Assembly (NCBI GenBank): GCA_019925095.2
Contig: CM034391.1
Coordinates: forward strand, 26,029,051-26,093,050
Length of the DNA: 64,000 nucleotides
Origin: Dendrolimus kikuchii
Taxonomy: Eukaryota; Arthropoda; Insecta; Lepidoptera; Lasiocampidae
Direction: 5' to 3'
Position 1 is the stretch's first letter, and every line of letters starts with the position of its first letter. The notes under the pieces were generated by a model that had not been told where the DNA came from, made no database searches, and was given only the letters and a program-made list of their open reading frames with translations. A program made the translations under genes and the position numbers. Below, one piece after another: positions 42,233-52,549 of this stretch.

Positions 42233-43020
42233 TGTGGGGCGCTGTAGCCCAAGAGTAATCTGGTATGGTGGCCCTTGGTCAATCAAATAATGGACTGTAC
42301 GGGAAATATTATCTGGCTTAGATCCTTGCACTAGAAAAGTAGTAGAGGCTCCACCAAGCTTGAGATACGACTTCTCCTGACTGGGTTCAGGTCGCAGCAC
42401 ACAGGAAGAGCGCACGGGACTAAATTTACTTTGTAGTGGTTGCTTATTTTCACTAGTATCACAGAGTAAGTTCTTGGCACAGCTAGTAATTACAACTGGA
42501 ATTTAATAGGTATATTTAAAATCTTCATCCGTGCAGGAACGGAGAAAGAATACAATTTCCTGCGGCCAGGCGGCCTGTCGTAAGAGGCGACAAAACAACC
42601 CACAGTCAGGTGGTAGGGCATTTGTCCGACTGGATGGCTACCACCCCTGGTCTAAAGCATGTTGCCATAACAACCTTGAGTTGTGTTCCGGCATTAGTGA
42701 TCAGGTTCCAGTCTCCCTTAAGAGATCAGCAGCGCATTTGTATCACCTTTGGTGTTGCAAATGTCCATAGGTGATGGTAACCGCTTTCCATCAAGTGGGC
42801 CGTCTGCCTGTCTGCTGAATTCCTGCAATAAATAAATTTAAAAAAAAGAATAAACGCACGGCGCGATATCTCGTCAAGATGTTGACAGAAGTAAGAATCC
42901 AAAATGGCTGCCTCTACCGTTCTATGCCTTGGCCGTCACCTCACACTGAGCGTAGACAGCTAAATTGATGAAGCGATTTTCTATCTACCTTATACTAGGC
43001 AAGGACCGAACAAGACTGGA
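42233..43020 (-). repeat. Family N, copy 2, split by SINE-A
   Basis: 42233-42525 and 42851-43020 match 12330-12810. The SINE-A at 42530-42850 is absent from copy 1, which shows the empty site (ggaatttgttattaaaaaaa). The minus-strand frame LKLGGASTTFLVQGSKPDNI, SRTVHYLIDQGPPYQITLG is more open than in copy 1. Confidence 0.55.
42530..42850 (+). mobile_element. SINE-A inside family N
   Basis: atccgtgcaggaacggagaa to ttcctgcaataaataaattt. Full length. Confidence 0.75.
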
Positions 43021-43024
43021 ACCT

Positions 43025-43085
43025 GACCACTAATACCGGAACTCAAGTTTAATATCGCGGCATACTTTAGACCAGGGGCCCAATT
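43025..43085 (-). mobile_element. SINE-A scrap
   Basis: gactggaacctgaccactaa to catactttagaccaggggc. Confidence 0.5.
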
Positions 43086-43420
43086 CTGTTATTTCAACAT
43101 CTTGGCGTGGCGAAGATATTCAAAGTACGATCCTATTGCGATACAGACGCAAATTCGTATTCTATTAAATCCTCTCCTCCTCTTCTCCATAATCTCTTGA
43201 CGATATCATCGCGGTACGATAATACAAAAAAAAAACAGTATTACCATTATCAGAAATGTTGTTAGCTGAAATGAATATTGAAACGCTACAACAATTTTAA
43301 ACATTTATTTCGCTATTTTTCAATAGAGTGGCGTGTCACGGGCATGATATCGGAATTAGTAGAATACTGGACATAGACTATGGACAAGAAATTTGATAAG
43401 AACAGTGGTATGTTGTATTT
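43086..43420. other. No gene recognised
   Basis: Starts with cccaattctgttatt, a motif also near 20617 (tccaattctattcta); possibly the end of another element. Confidence 0.35.
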
Positions 43421-43658
43421 GCCAGGTGGTAGGGCATTTGCCTGACTGGATGGCTACCACCCCTGGTCTAAAGTATGTCGCCATAACAACCTTGAGTTGT
43501 GTTCCGGCATTAGTGACCAGGTTCCAGTCTCCTTTAAGAGAGCAGCAGCGCATTTGTAGCAACTTTGGTGGTGCAAATGCCCATAGGCGATGGTAACCGC
43601 TTTCCATCAAGTGGGCCGTCTGCCTGTCTGCTGATCTCCTGAAATAAAATAAAAAAAG
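43421..43658 (+). mobile_element. SINE-A, 5'-truncated
   Basis: gccaggtggtagggcatttg to tctcctgaaataaaataaaa. Confidence 0.75.
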
Positions 43659-43725
43659 TATTATTCTCACTACCGAGTCAATATGTTATAAATATATACA
43701 TACATGATATAATATACATACATTA

Positions 43726-44112
43726 ATCTATATATATAAAAATCAATTGCTGTTCGTTAGTCTCGCTAAAACTCGAGAACGGCTGGACTGATTTGGTTAA
43801 TTTTGGTTGTGAATTATTTGTAAGGGAAGGTTTAAAAGGTGATTAAATATGAAAAAAAATTACTTGGAATATAGTAAAAACAACAATTTCGCTCTCCCTT
43901 AGAAACTATTCCTACCTGTCAAACATTGGATGTTCGTCCCATCGTTCTGAAATTAATTAAATTTAAAAGTCTTTCCGAAATAAAATTAAGTTTAAAAGTG
44001 ATTTTTTTTTTGTTTTAAATGTCAAACGTTTGATGTTCGTCCCGTCGTTCAGAAATAAACGTTTTTTTATTTATTGATTCTCAGTCGGTACGAAGTTTGC
44101 CGGGTCTAATTA
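43726..44112 (+). mobile_element. Helitron-like family O, 3' terminus altered
   Basis: Starts tctatatatataaaaatcaa and ends cggtacgaagtttgccgggtct. The usual final agctagt is missing. Contains two gatgttcgtccc(a/g)tcgtt modules. Confidence 0.5.
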
Positions 44113-44141
44113 TACTAATATGAGATATGTAAATAAAATAT

Positions 44142-44605
44142 TGTTACGAATGCGGGACGCGAATTAAAAATGGCGTTTGAATTACAATAGAATTTATTAG
44201 AACTATACAAACACGTATAACACAGGTACAAATATAACTGGACACAACCAGTACAAACTGCACGATTCAATAACACGCGCAAAGTACGACAGTATATAGC
44301 TCATCAAATGTACACACGTCTTGCTCGTATCGTAGTCGCCGCTTGACTGCCCCACCCCTCCTTTCGGGCATTGTTTTATACTAAACTATACAATACAACA
44401 CTCGCCGTGTGGACTGAATTTTCCAAGAATTACACCTGGCTAGCGACCATCATAAAGGATTACAATACACAATAGACTATTTTTTTAATTACAAATTTTA
44501 AACACAAAGTAAACAAAAGAAGTCCAAATACGGGAAGGTAATAAACTGTGCTTTATGGTAGGCAGGTGTGCATTCACTTTTATCGACATGTAATATTGTA
44601 AAATA
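44142..44605 (+). mobile_element. Solo LTR, family LTR-L
   Basis: tgttacgaatgcgggac start at 44142 with atat to its left; 3' terminus degraded (gtaatattgtaaaa). Confidence 0.65.
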
Positions 44606-44803
44606 CAATTATATAACTAAATATAAAACAAGAAAAAGCTAACAATAACTGCTGCTGCATTCTTAAATTCATGAGTTATTTTGATGTATTTTCACACACT
44701 AAAGTTTCTTCAAAATCCGTTCAATAGTTTTTATGGGTAAGAACAACATACTCATTAGTAATATTAATAAGACATTTTTCGCATTTTATAACCAACTAGC
44801 TGT

Positions 44804-45023
44804 ACCCGCGACGTCGTCCGCGTGGAATTTGTTTTCAAAACCCCCCGATTTTGAAACATTCTTCATTGTTGCTCCAGTCCTATTGGTCTTAGCGTGATGA
44901 TATATAGCCTATAGCCTTCCTCGATAAATGGGCTATCGAACACTGAAAGAATTTTTCAAATCAGACTAGTAGTTCCTGAGATTAGCGCGTTCAAACAAAC
45001 AAACTCTTCAGCTTTATAATAAA
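44804..45023 (-). mobile_element. Helitron-like family B
   Basis: Minus-strand end gcgacgtcgcgggtacagctag|t at the left; the other end (aagctgaagagtttgtttg) meets mariner sequence. Confidence 0.6.
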
Positions 45024-45182
45024 AATTACGAGAGTTTGGCTGGGAGGTGTTAATGCACCGCCGTATAGTTCTGGCCTTGCACCTTCAGATTTTCACCTGT
45101 TTCGGTCTCTGCAGAATTCCTTAGGCAGTGTCAGGTTAACATTACGAGAGGACTGACAAAACCACTTGTCGCAGTTTTTTAA
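45024..45182 (+). pseudogene. Mariner transposase C-terminal relic
   Basis: Frame from 45037 reads APPYSSGLAPSDFHLFRSLQ, NSLGSVRLTLRED-stop-QNHLSQFF. HPPYSPDLAPSDYHLF is the mariner signature around the third catalytic Asp; that Asp (APSD) is kept, the SPD has become SSG, and a stop (45154-45156) interrupts the reading. No terminal repeats: a scrap lodged between a Helitron-like element and LINE-G. Confidence 0.8.
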
Positions 45183-46256
45183 TCATACATACATACATAC
45201 ATAACTTCACGCCAGTTCCCTTGCGGGGTAGGCACGAACAACAGAGCGTCATTTAGGCCCATTCTTACACACCTCACTTGCTTCTTTGACATTCATAACT
45301 CTTGTCATGCACACTCGTCTGTTCTTAAGTGTCCTGACATCACCCTCCGCTAGTATACGATCAATTTGATCATGGAAGGTGTGTCGTGGCCTTCCACGAC
45401 TTCTGCATCCATCCACTTTTGCATTGTATATCTGTTTAGTCATTCTTTCATCATGCATTCTTTCCACATTTTTTTTTTTTTTTTTTTTGGCCAGGGGAAA
45501 TCCGTTTGAGGACTAAGCCGCGACAGGCACAGAAGCCTGGGGGGATGTTCGCGACCGGTGTGAGTGTGGGATTCGCCAGATCGGGGGTGGCACTAGCATG
45601 CCCGGTCAGAACCGGTGCCACGCTATTGCCACGCCCCAGTTAGGGATACCCACTAAAACCCCTGGGTGTTCCGTCCTGCGCCTTATGCCAGGGCTACGTG
45701 AATGCGGGATTCCCAACTCCGCGTGCCCTGGCAGGCGTGGGCCCCCCTCACTGGGCCTCTTCCTATGCCGGAGGACGTCTCCCCCGGCTACTACTGAGTC
45801 TATTCCATGCGTGGGGCGGTCTGTAACGCGCCCCACGGGAAGAGAGATGAGCGCGCGCGGAACACTCGCGCTCTCATCTCGACGGCATGTGCGGGTGAGT
45901 GAGAACCCCTATACCCCTAGGGGCCCCACCCGCGCCGCCCGCTTACGGCGGCCGAAGGTCACTGTCTGACCTCCGGCGTCGGCGCGTCCTCCTTTGGCGG
46001 GAGCGGAGCAGGGAATTACGCTCACGCTCCCGCTCCGCCTCCTCCTTCGCGAACATGACTTTCTCGCAGAAGGAGGAGACGGCGTCCCATCCGGTGGAGC
46101 TCCCGACCATGGTGCGTACCACGGCCGGGAGCGATGCATTCTTTCCACATGCCCGAACCACCGGAGCATTCCTTTCCTTAGCTTCACCCCAACACTCTCT
46201 TTCAGACCAACTCTCTTTCTTACTTCGGTATTACGAACGCGGTCCGCGAGCGTCCG
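45183..46256 (-). pseudogene. LINE-G reverse transcriptase C-terminus, copy split by an R1-like element
   Basis: Tail and stop at the left (catacatacataacttcacg), coding DQIDRILAEGDVRTLKNRR and MERMHDERMTKQIYN to 45469; the R1-like insert follows; coding resumes at 46151 (MLRWFGHVERM) up to LADRVRNTEVRKRVGL-like sequence near 46250. Confidence 0.75.
45453..46150 (-). mobile_element. R1-like LINE 3' end with perfect 17-bp target duplication
   Basis: Insert 45470-46133. T-run at the left (A-tail on the minus strand), GC-rich 3' UTR shared with 10570-10851, then minus-strand coding GWDAVSSFCEKVMFAKEEAE, RERERNS and an arginine-rich end (stop near 45943). Direct repeats atgcattctttccacat at 45453-45469 and 46134-46150. 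Copy is 5'-truncated inside the ORF. Confidence 0.85.
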
Positions 46257-46547
46257 TTTTTTAATCAGAAGCCCCAAAATGTTTATATTAGTATAAGATA
46301 TTTCCTTTTACAAATCTAAGTACATTTATCTGTAAGCGAAGTTCAATATGCAAGGATTTTATCGGGTAAGGTGTATTCTGGAGTACTCGGAGCTACGACA
46401 ATGGCCCATTCGAGTGAAGCCTTGCGGAAAACTTGCAAGTGCATATTGAATACGTATTCAATGAACTGAATTATGCCTTTTTAAAATATAAATTACTTCT
46501 GCAGATTGGTTTTTTAAGGTTTCTCTCGGTATATACATTAAACTACA

Positions 46548-46875
46548 ATATATAAAAGAAAGTCGTGTTAGTTACACTATTTATAACTCAAGAACGGCTT
46601 TACCGATTTGGCTGATTGGTGAGCAGGTAGCTTAGAACCAGGAGATGGACATAGGATACTTTTTATCCCGTTGCAACCGGTGGGTGGCGATGAGAACGGG
46701 TTCCAAAATCCTCCTAGTCACCTGGACCAGTTTTGGTGATTTTGTTTTTGTGTGTTTTGAGTGGGTCCGCGGATGGTTTAAATCCACAATTGGAACCGGT
46801 AGGTGGTGCTGGGATCGGGTCCAAGATTTTTATTTTGTCAGAGCAGGACAACGTTTACCAGGACCGCTAGTATAT
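46548..46875 (+). mobile_element. Helitron-like family C
   Basis: Starts near atataaaagaaagtcgtgtt and ends ggacaacgtttaccaggacc + gctagt. The first |TC is lost. Confidence 0.6.
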
Positions 46876-47049
46876 ACTTAAAAAGAAACTACAAACTATA
46901 TATTATATAAAAATTAAATAAAAAAATAAAAATACCTAAAGATAAGATATTGGTCCCAAACCACTGTAACTTAACGAGAGCGTTCCTAAAAAGCTTGTGG
47001 CGTTGCCGCGTTGTATAGCAATGCTTAATCTTAGAGCAAAATAGACGCC

Positions 47050-47342
47050 AGCCTTTTTTTCTTTTTATTGCAGGAGTTCAGCAGACAGGCAGACGGCCCA
47101 CTCGATGGAAAGAGGTTACCATCGCCTATGGACATTTGCAACACCAAAGACGCTACAAATGCGCTGCTGCTCTCTTAAAGGAGACTGGAACCTGGTCACT
47201 AATGCCAGAACACAACACAAGGTTGTTATGGTGGCATACTATAATATGGCGGCATACATAATACAAATACCCTACCACCTGGCTGTGGATTGTTTAGTCG
47301 CCTCTTACAACAGGCCACCAGGTCGCAAGAAATTGTATTCTT
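47050..47342 (-). mobile_element. SINE-A with altered middle
   Basis: T-rich tail to caggtcgcaagaaattgtat. Directly fused to K-element ORF sequence on its right. Confidence 0.7.
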
Positions 47343-47830
47343 CTGCTCGCGTGTGACGTCTTCTAAACGTTTGGCAATGTCACGGTAGACTTTTAGAGCG
47401 TTGGTACTCCACGCACCCAGAGTTTCCATCCTAAATGCCGCAAATGTGTAACCATTTCCAATGATGGCATATTTGTGACGCTTGAGGGCCTCCTGTACGG
47501 CTCCAGCAGAACCGGCGGTTGTGCACGTACTTGAAAGATGGGACGCCGCCAGAGTATCAACGCAAGTAGTATACCGTAATAAGGGGCGGCACATCTTCCA
47601 GGGAATCAGCGTCATTCCGTCCGGTCTCTTGCCATCGTCGCAGCACAAGCCGTTTGGTTCCAAAACGGAAGGTAGACAAGAGCCCGGCGGATAATTACGT
47701 AGAGTGCCGCGCATCGTGTCGTGTCGAAGTCGTGGCGGTATGCGGGGCGTAGAGAGAAGGTATGCTCCAGTGGGCGGGTCAAGGGGGTGCTCTCTGTCCG
47801 TAACAGAAACGTTATAAAGATGATAGTATA
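47343..47830 (-). pseudogene. K-element ORF fragment, copy 2
   Basis: The minus strand encodes MRGTLRNYPPGSCLPSVLEP, NGLCCDDGKRPDGMTLIPWK, TTCVDTLAASHLSSTCTTAG, KRHKYAIIGNGYTFAAFRME and TLGAWSTNALKVYRDIAKRL. The RPDG...LIPW...TCVDTLA.SH pattern overlaps with and extends the fragment at 21355-21708. No stop inside, but no start or upstream polymerase either. Function of this domain not known to me. Confidence 0.7.
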
Positions 47831-47875
47831 AAGGCGGATGGATAAAAACTTGATTTGACTATCTTAGTGCAAGAT

Positions 47876-48176
47876 ATATTTTTTATTGAAGGAGATCAGC
47901 AGACAGGCAGACGACCCACTTGATCGAAAGCGGTTACCATCGCCTATGGACATTTGCAACACCAAAGTTGCAACAAATGCGCTGCTGCTCTCTTAACCTG
48001 GTCATTAATGCCGGAACACAACTCAAGGTTATTATGGCGACATACTTTAGACCAGGGGTGGTAGCCATCCAGTTGGGCAAATGCCCTACCACCTGGCTGT
48101 GGGTTGTTTGTCGCCTCTTACGACAGGCCGCCCGGCCGCAGGAAATTGTATTCTTTCTCCGTTCCTGCACGGATAA
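47876..48176 (-). mobile_element. SINE-A, left arm of a head-to-head pair
   Basis: T-rich tail, gaaggagatcagcagacagg, to ttcctgcacggata at 48176. A short deletion lies at ctcttaacctgg. Confidence 0.75.
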
Positions 48177-48207
48177 TATATACTATCAGAACAGCATTAT
48201 CATTCAC

Positions 48208-48470
48208 TATCCGTGCAGGAACGAAGAAAGAACACAAATTCCTGCGGCCTGTCGTAAGAGGTGACAAAACAACCCACAGCCAGGTGGTAGGGTATTTGCC
48301 TGTCTGGCTGGCTACCATCCCTGGTCCAGACTATGCCGCCATAACAACCTTATGTTGTGTTCTTTCATTAGTTGCTAGATTCCAGTTTCCCTTTAGAGAG
48401 TAGCAGCACATTGGCCGCTTTGGTTCAATAGGCGACGATAACCGCTTTCCATGTGGGCAGTCTGCCCGTC
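48208..48470 (+). mobile_element. SINE-A, right arm of a head-to-head pair
   Basis: ctatccgtgcaggaacgaag onwards; the 5' end is 31 bp from that of the previous copy. Tail degraded. Confidence 0.75.
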
Positions 48471-48483
48471 TGTTGAAATCATA

Positions 48484-49016
48484 CTGTTACGAGTTTAGCG
48501 GGACTCGAATTAAAATGCCGTCAGAATTACTATAGAGTTTATTAGAACAAACACGTATAACACAGGTACAAATATAACTGAACACAACAAATCCAAACGT
48601 AATGTAGAAGGTCGTAATTCAATAAAATGCGTAAATTCCGTCACTATTAGATTCCCGGATGTACACATATCACGCCCGTGTAGTAATCGTAGCTTGACTG
48701 CCTCCTCTCTCAGGTAGGCCGTCTTTTTATACTTCACAAATGCGAATGTGCCCACCCGGCAACGTCCACACAATTTCCTAGTAATCGTAATCCGAAACAC
48801 CTGGTTATGATGCAGCCACAAGCGGCCGTAAATGAGTACAGTAGAACAATAGGCTGTTCTCTACAATAGCTAGAAACTTATGCCAATAAATAAGTGAACA
48901 AAAGAAGACGACCATAAAAGGATTACAACTAATTCAAATGCCGACAGCTAATAAAATGTGCTTTTACAGATTTGAATCGTAGAATTTGACTTTGTCAGGT
49001 CTAGGTTGTAACAATA
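48484..49016 (+). mobile_element. Solo LTR, family LTR-L
   Basis: tgttacgagtttagcgggac to ctaggttgtaaca; flanks atac and atat. Confidence 0.7.
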
Positions 49017-49244
49017 TAAAAAAAAAAATAAGAAAGCTAATTAAACATGACCTAAAAATATTTCATTTAAAAACTTGGATATCTGTTTTATACAATGAAC
49101 ATTTATGTCCTCGTGGGAAATTAAAGGCGGGTTCTTATTGTTGTCGCCTTCATTATGCGCAGTTAGAAAACAGAAGACAAAATGCCTTCTTTATTATTCC
49201 TAGGCATTATCCAAAGATTAATTAAAAATTTTGCTATTGCTTTA

Positions 49245-49754
49245 GTATTGTTCCAACTCAGGTCCCGACAAAAACAAAATACGCCTGCATATCTGAAACA
49301 AAACACATGTATACATTACCTGCCAGCATTTAAATTAATTGTAACTCTTTTATGATCGTCTTCTTTTGTGTTTAAAATTTGTGATTAGAAAAGAGCCCAT
49401 TATTTTATTGTACTCTTTTATGGCAGTTTGCGGCCGAGTCATTAGCATTAGGTGTGGCGGATTAAGTCGACTTAGATACGTGGAAATTGCCTTTCTGTAG
49501 TATGAAACGATGACCTGATGGAGGGGGAGGCAGTCGAGCGAGAACCACGATCAAGGCGAGACCTGTGTACATTCGGTTACCTATTAGTGATGGACTTTGT
49601 GACTTTTATTGAAATACGATATTCTGCATTACGTTTGGATTTGTTGTGTTCAGTTATATTTGTACCTGTGTTATATGTGTTTGTATAGTTCTAATAAACT
49701 CTATAATAATTCCAAACAGCATTTATAATTCGAGTTTCGCACTCGTAACAGTAT
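49245..49754 (-). mobile_element. Solo LTR, family LTR-L, with GTAT target duplication
   Basis: LTR 49249-49750 (502 bp), termini tgttccaac and actcgtaaca, flanked by gtat at 49245-49248 and 49751-49754. Opposite orientation to the LTR 230 bp upstream; no internal region between them. Confidence 0.75.
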
Positions 49755-49768
49755 TTTATTTAAGTTTA

Positions 49769-50125
49769 ATGTTTAAAAAAAACCGACTTGGAAAACTTAA
49801 AAAGTATAAAATAACTTATTTCTAAAGCTATTATTATTAATATATATTATCTAAAACATCTTAAAGTCGGTGCTTAGTAATTTTCAAAATATAGTAATTT
49901 TTATGTTTTACTTTGCACCGACTTCAAGATGTTTTAGATAATATATATTAATAATGATAGCTTTAGAAATAAGTTATTTTATACTTTTTAGTTTTTGAAG
50001 TCGGTTTTTTAAACGAAGTTTCTTTATTCTTTTGTCACTTTTTAGTGTCTAGCTATGTATGGGTAGACCTACGAAAGGTGCCGCGCTCCTTAAAAAATAT
50101 AGGTCCCAAGAAACGGGAACAAACG
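49769..50125 (-). mobile_element. Family D palindromic element, copy 2
   Basis: Arms 49781-49873 and 49915-50006 are near-perfect reverse complements (~92 bp) around a 41-bp spacer: a very strong hairpin. The right flank (gggtagacctacgaaaggtg) corresponds to the left flank of copy 1. Confidence 0.75.
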
Positions 50126-50250
50126 GGCCTCCCATTATGGGAGAACGGACAACATACCCGCCACGCTTGTCCAAGGCTGCTTAACAGCTGCTTCACCTTT
50201 AGCACGTGGTAATTCTACCAATATGCATGCACATCAGAAAACTGCCTAAT
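50126..50250 (-). mobile_element. SINE-E fragment
   Basis: gggcctcccattatgggaga to catcagaaaactgcctaa; internal deletion, no promoter boxes. Confidence 0.6.
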
Positions 50251-50529
50251 ATACAACTACGTCGCTATTTCTACAAATAATATTTCTCTTTCTTTCTCTC
50301 TTATGCGTGCGATGAGCTGCACACACTATAACGCATCGTTGTAAGTGAAACCAGGTAGTTTGGTGTAGTCCTTTAAGTGTTCAACCACGTAAGCACTTAA
50401 TGTTATTATGTGCCAACGACCCTCCCCGAGTGTAGTGCCGTGTTCTGTTAATGTCATTATGACTGTCACTCCACTCTGTTACGATTATTATGTGTGGAAT
50501 TTAGGTTCATTTCTATGGCTTTCTATACT

Positions 50530-50595
50530 TCACAAATGCGAATGTGCTCGCCCGGCAACGTCCACACAATTTCCTAGTAATCGTAATCCGCAACC
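50530..50595 (+). mobile_element. LTR-L scrap
   Basis: acttcacaaatgcgaatgtg and aacgtccacacaatttccta match LTR-L at about 48735-48785. Confidence 0.55.
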
Positions 50596-50769
50596 GAGTC
50601 GATACACCTTCCATGATCAAATTGATCGTGTAATAGCAGAAGGTGATGTCAGGAGCCTTAAGAACAGACGAGCGTGCATGACAAGAGCTATGAATGTCAA
50701 AGAAGCAAGTGAGGTGTGTAAGAATAAGCCTGAATGGCGCTCTGTTCGTGCCTGCCCCGCAAGGGAACT
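50596..50769 (+). pseudogene. LINE-G C-terminus, short copy
   Basis: TFHDQIDRVIAEGDVRSLKN to PARE; stop region replaced by SINE-A. Confidence 0.65.
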
Positions 50770-50776
50770 TGTATTA

Positions 50777-51014
50777 TTTTTATTATTTATTGCAGGAGAT
50801 CAGCAGACAGGCAAACGGCCCACTTGATGGAAACGGTTACCATCGCCTATGGACATTTGCAACAGCAAAGTTGCTACAAATGCGCTGCTGCTCTCTTAAG
50901 GGAAACTGGAACCTGCTCACTAATGCCGGAACACAACTCAAGGTTGTTATGGCGATATACTTTAGACCAGGGGTGGTAGCCATCTAGTCGGGCAAATGCC
51001 CTACCACCTGGCGA
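50777..51014 (-). mobile_element. SINE-A, 5' end lost
   Basis: ttgcaggagatcagcagac to ccctaccacctggc. Confidence 0.7.
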
Positions 51015-51076
51015 ATAAATTTACCTAATTTATAACCTATGACCAACATGATATTAAGTTTTGTTATTTTTTAGTA

Positions 51077-51806
51077 TGCACATATTTAAATGTGCCGGTG
51101 AATAGGGATGTTATAAATGAATGCGTGTTCTAGTAAACCAAGATTATTTATTCACTCATACATGTGCATTATATTATTACAATGAGTAACGCGTCGCGGG
51201 TGTGAATGATGGAAGACAACTGCCACTCTGTGCGCGTCGCATGACATTCGATGCATTTCGCTGAGTAGGCAGTGTCCCCACAATTATAGAGTTAATTAGA
51301 ACTACACAAACACGTATAACACAGGTACAAATATAACCGAATATGCACATGTTTATATGTACAGGTGGATAGGGATGTTATAAATGAATGCGTGTTCTAG
51401 TAAACCGAGATTATTTGTTCACTCATACATGTGCATTATATTATTACAATGAGTAACGCGTCGCGGGTGTGAATGATGGAAGACGACTGCCACTCTGTGC
51501 GCGTCGCATGACATTCGATGCAATTCGCTGAGTATGCAGTGTCCCCACAATTATAAAGTTTATTAGAACTACACAAACACGTATAACACAGGTACAAATA
51601 TAACCGAATATGCACATGTTTAGATGTATAGGTGGATAGGGATGTTATAAATGAATGCGTGTTCTAGTAAACCAAGATTATTTATTCACTCATACATGTG
51701 CATTATATTATTACAATGAGTAACGCGTCGCGGCTGTGAATGATGGAAGACAACTGCCACTCTGTGCGCGTCGCATGACATTCGATGCAATTCGCTGAGT
51801 AGGCAG
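51077..51806. repeat. 266-bp tandem array, ~2.8 units, partly LTR-derived
   Basis: Units start tatgcacat at 51077, 51342 and 51609. Each full unit ends with attagaactacacaaacacg and taacacaggtacaaatataa, a block of LTR-L, after a unique part with tctagtaaaccaagattatt and gcgtcgcatgacattcg. Confidence 0.85.
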
Positions 51807-51829
51807 ACACGACATCTGAAAACTTTATT

Positions 51830-51956
51830 AATTTTTGGGACAAGCCATTCAAACAAAGCGTGCTTTTTTAATGATTCCTTTATTACTGCAACGTCACACC
51901 AATCACAATATTAGAAGTAAATATAAACAACACTAAAGAGGTTCTAATGCCTAACA
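51830..51956 (-). mobile_element. Copia-like LTR start
   Basis: The minus strand has a purine tract ttgaaggaggg then tgttaggcattagaacctc, as expected for a 3' polypurine tract and LTR start downstream of the pol remnant at 51980. Related to 52550-52985. Confidence 0.6.
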
Positions 51957-51979
51957 CCCTCCTTCAATATTAAATTTCA

Positions 51980-52215
51980 TTACATTCGCTCATCTGAAAT
52001 TTCTCCAATACTTTGTTTATCAAATTTCTTTGACATATTTTTATCTTTTCTTTTTCTTTTATTATTTCCATACCTAAATACACATATCTCGCCTAAATTA
52101 AATTCTTTTCTAAGTTCTTTCATTATTACTTTGCTATTTCCCATTAATCGTATATCATCTACCCATATCAAAATCCATACATCCTTATTTACATCAGTTA
52201 CAACCTATGAACCAT
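51980..52215 (-). pseudogene. Copia-like reverse transcriptase remnant
   Basis: Reads DVNKDVWILIWVDDIRLMGN, SKVIMKELRKEFNLGE, then a lysine-rich end and TAA at 51980-51982. WVDDI followed by a GN..I...L...F.LGE pattern is the Ty1/copia polymerase core. The usual 200-plus residues after LGE are absent: an internal deletion joins the core to the last codons. Lies in the right position and strand upstream of the LTR start. Confidence 0.65.
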
Positions 52216-52324
52216 ATGATTAAATCAAAACTATTAAGGAAAGGGTAAAAATAGCACTGCGAGCGATATTTAATAAATTTACTAAGATTGCACCATTACA
52301 TTTCGAAGGGAAAATTTTCTATTG

Positions 52325-52545
52325 TGAAGTCGTGGAAGGCCACGACACACCTTCCATGATCAAATTGATCGTGTACTAGCAGAAGGTGATGTCAGGAGCC
52401 TTAAGAACAGACGAGCTTGCATGACAAGAGTTATGAATGTCAAAGAGGCAAGTGAGGTGTGTAAGAATAAGCCTAAATGGCACTCTGTTGTTCGTGCCTA
52501 CCCCGCAAGGGAACTGGCGTGAAGTTATGTATGTATGTATGTGTG
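52325..52545 (+). pseudogene. LINE-G C-terminus copy
   Basis: SRGRPRHTFHDQIDRVLAEG to YPARELA, TGA, agttatgtatgtatgtatgt. Confidence 0.7.
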
Positions 52546-52549
52546 TACA

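Noticed and set aside
45598..46277. Several overlapping 100-plus codon frames in a GC-rich block
   Set aside because: GC-rich 3' UTR and end of an R1-like insert; long frames there follow from low stop-codon density.
47934..48170. Open frames of 60-120 codons over SINE-A copies (for example QERRKNTISCGRAACRKRRL)
   Set aside because: The same frame recurs in every SINE-A copy because the repeat happens to be open there; the reading is broken at random points and shows no conservation as protein.
49249..49750. Complete LTR retrotransposon with the LTR at 48484
   Set aside because: The two LTRs are in opposite orientation and only ~230 bp apart, and 49249 has its own target duplication; they are independent solo LTRs.
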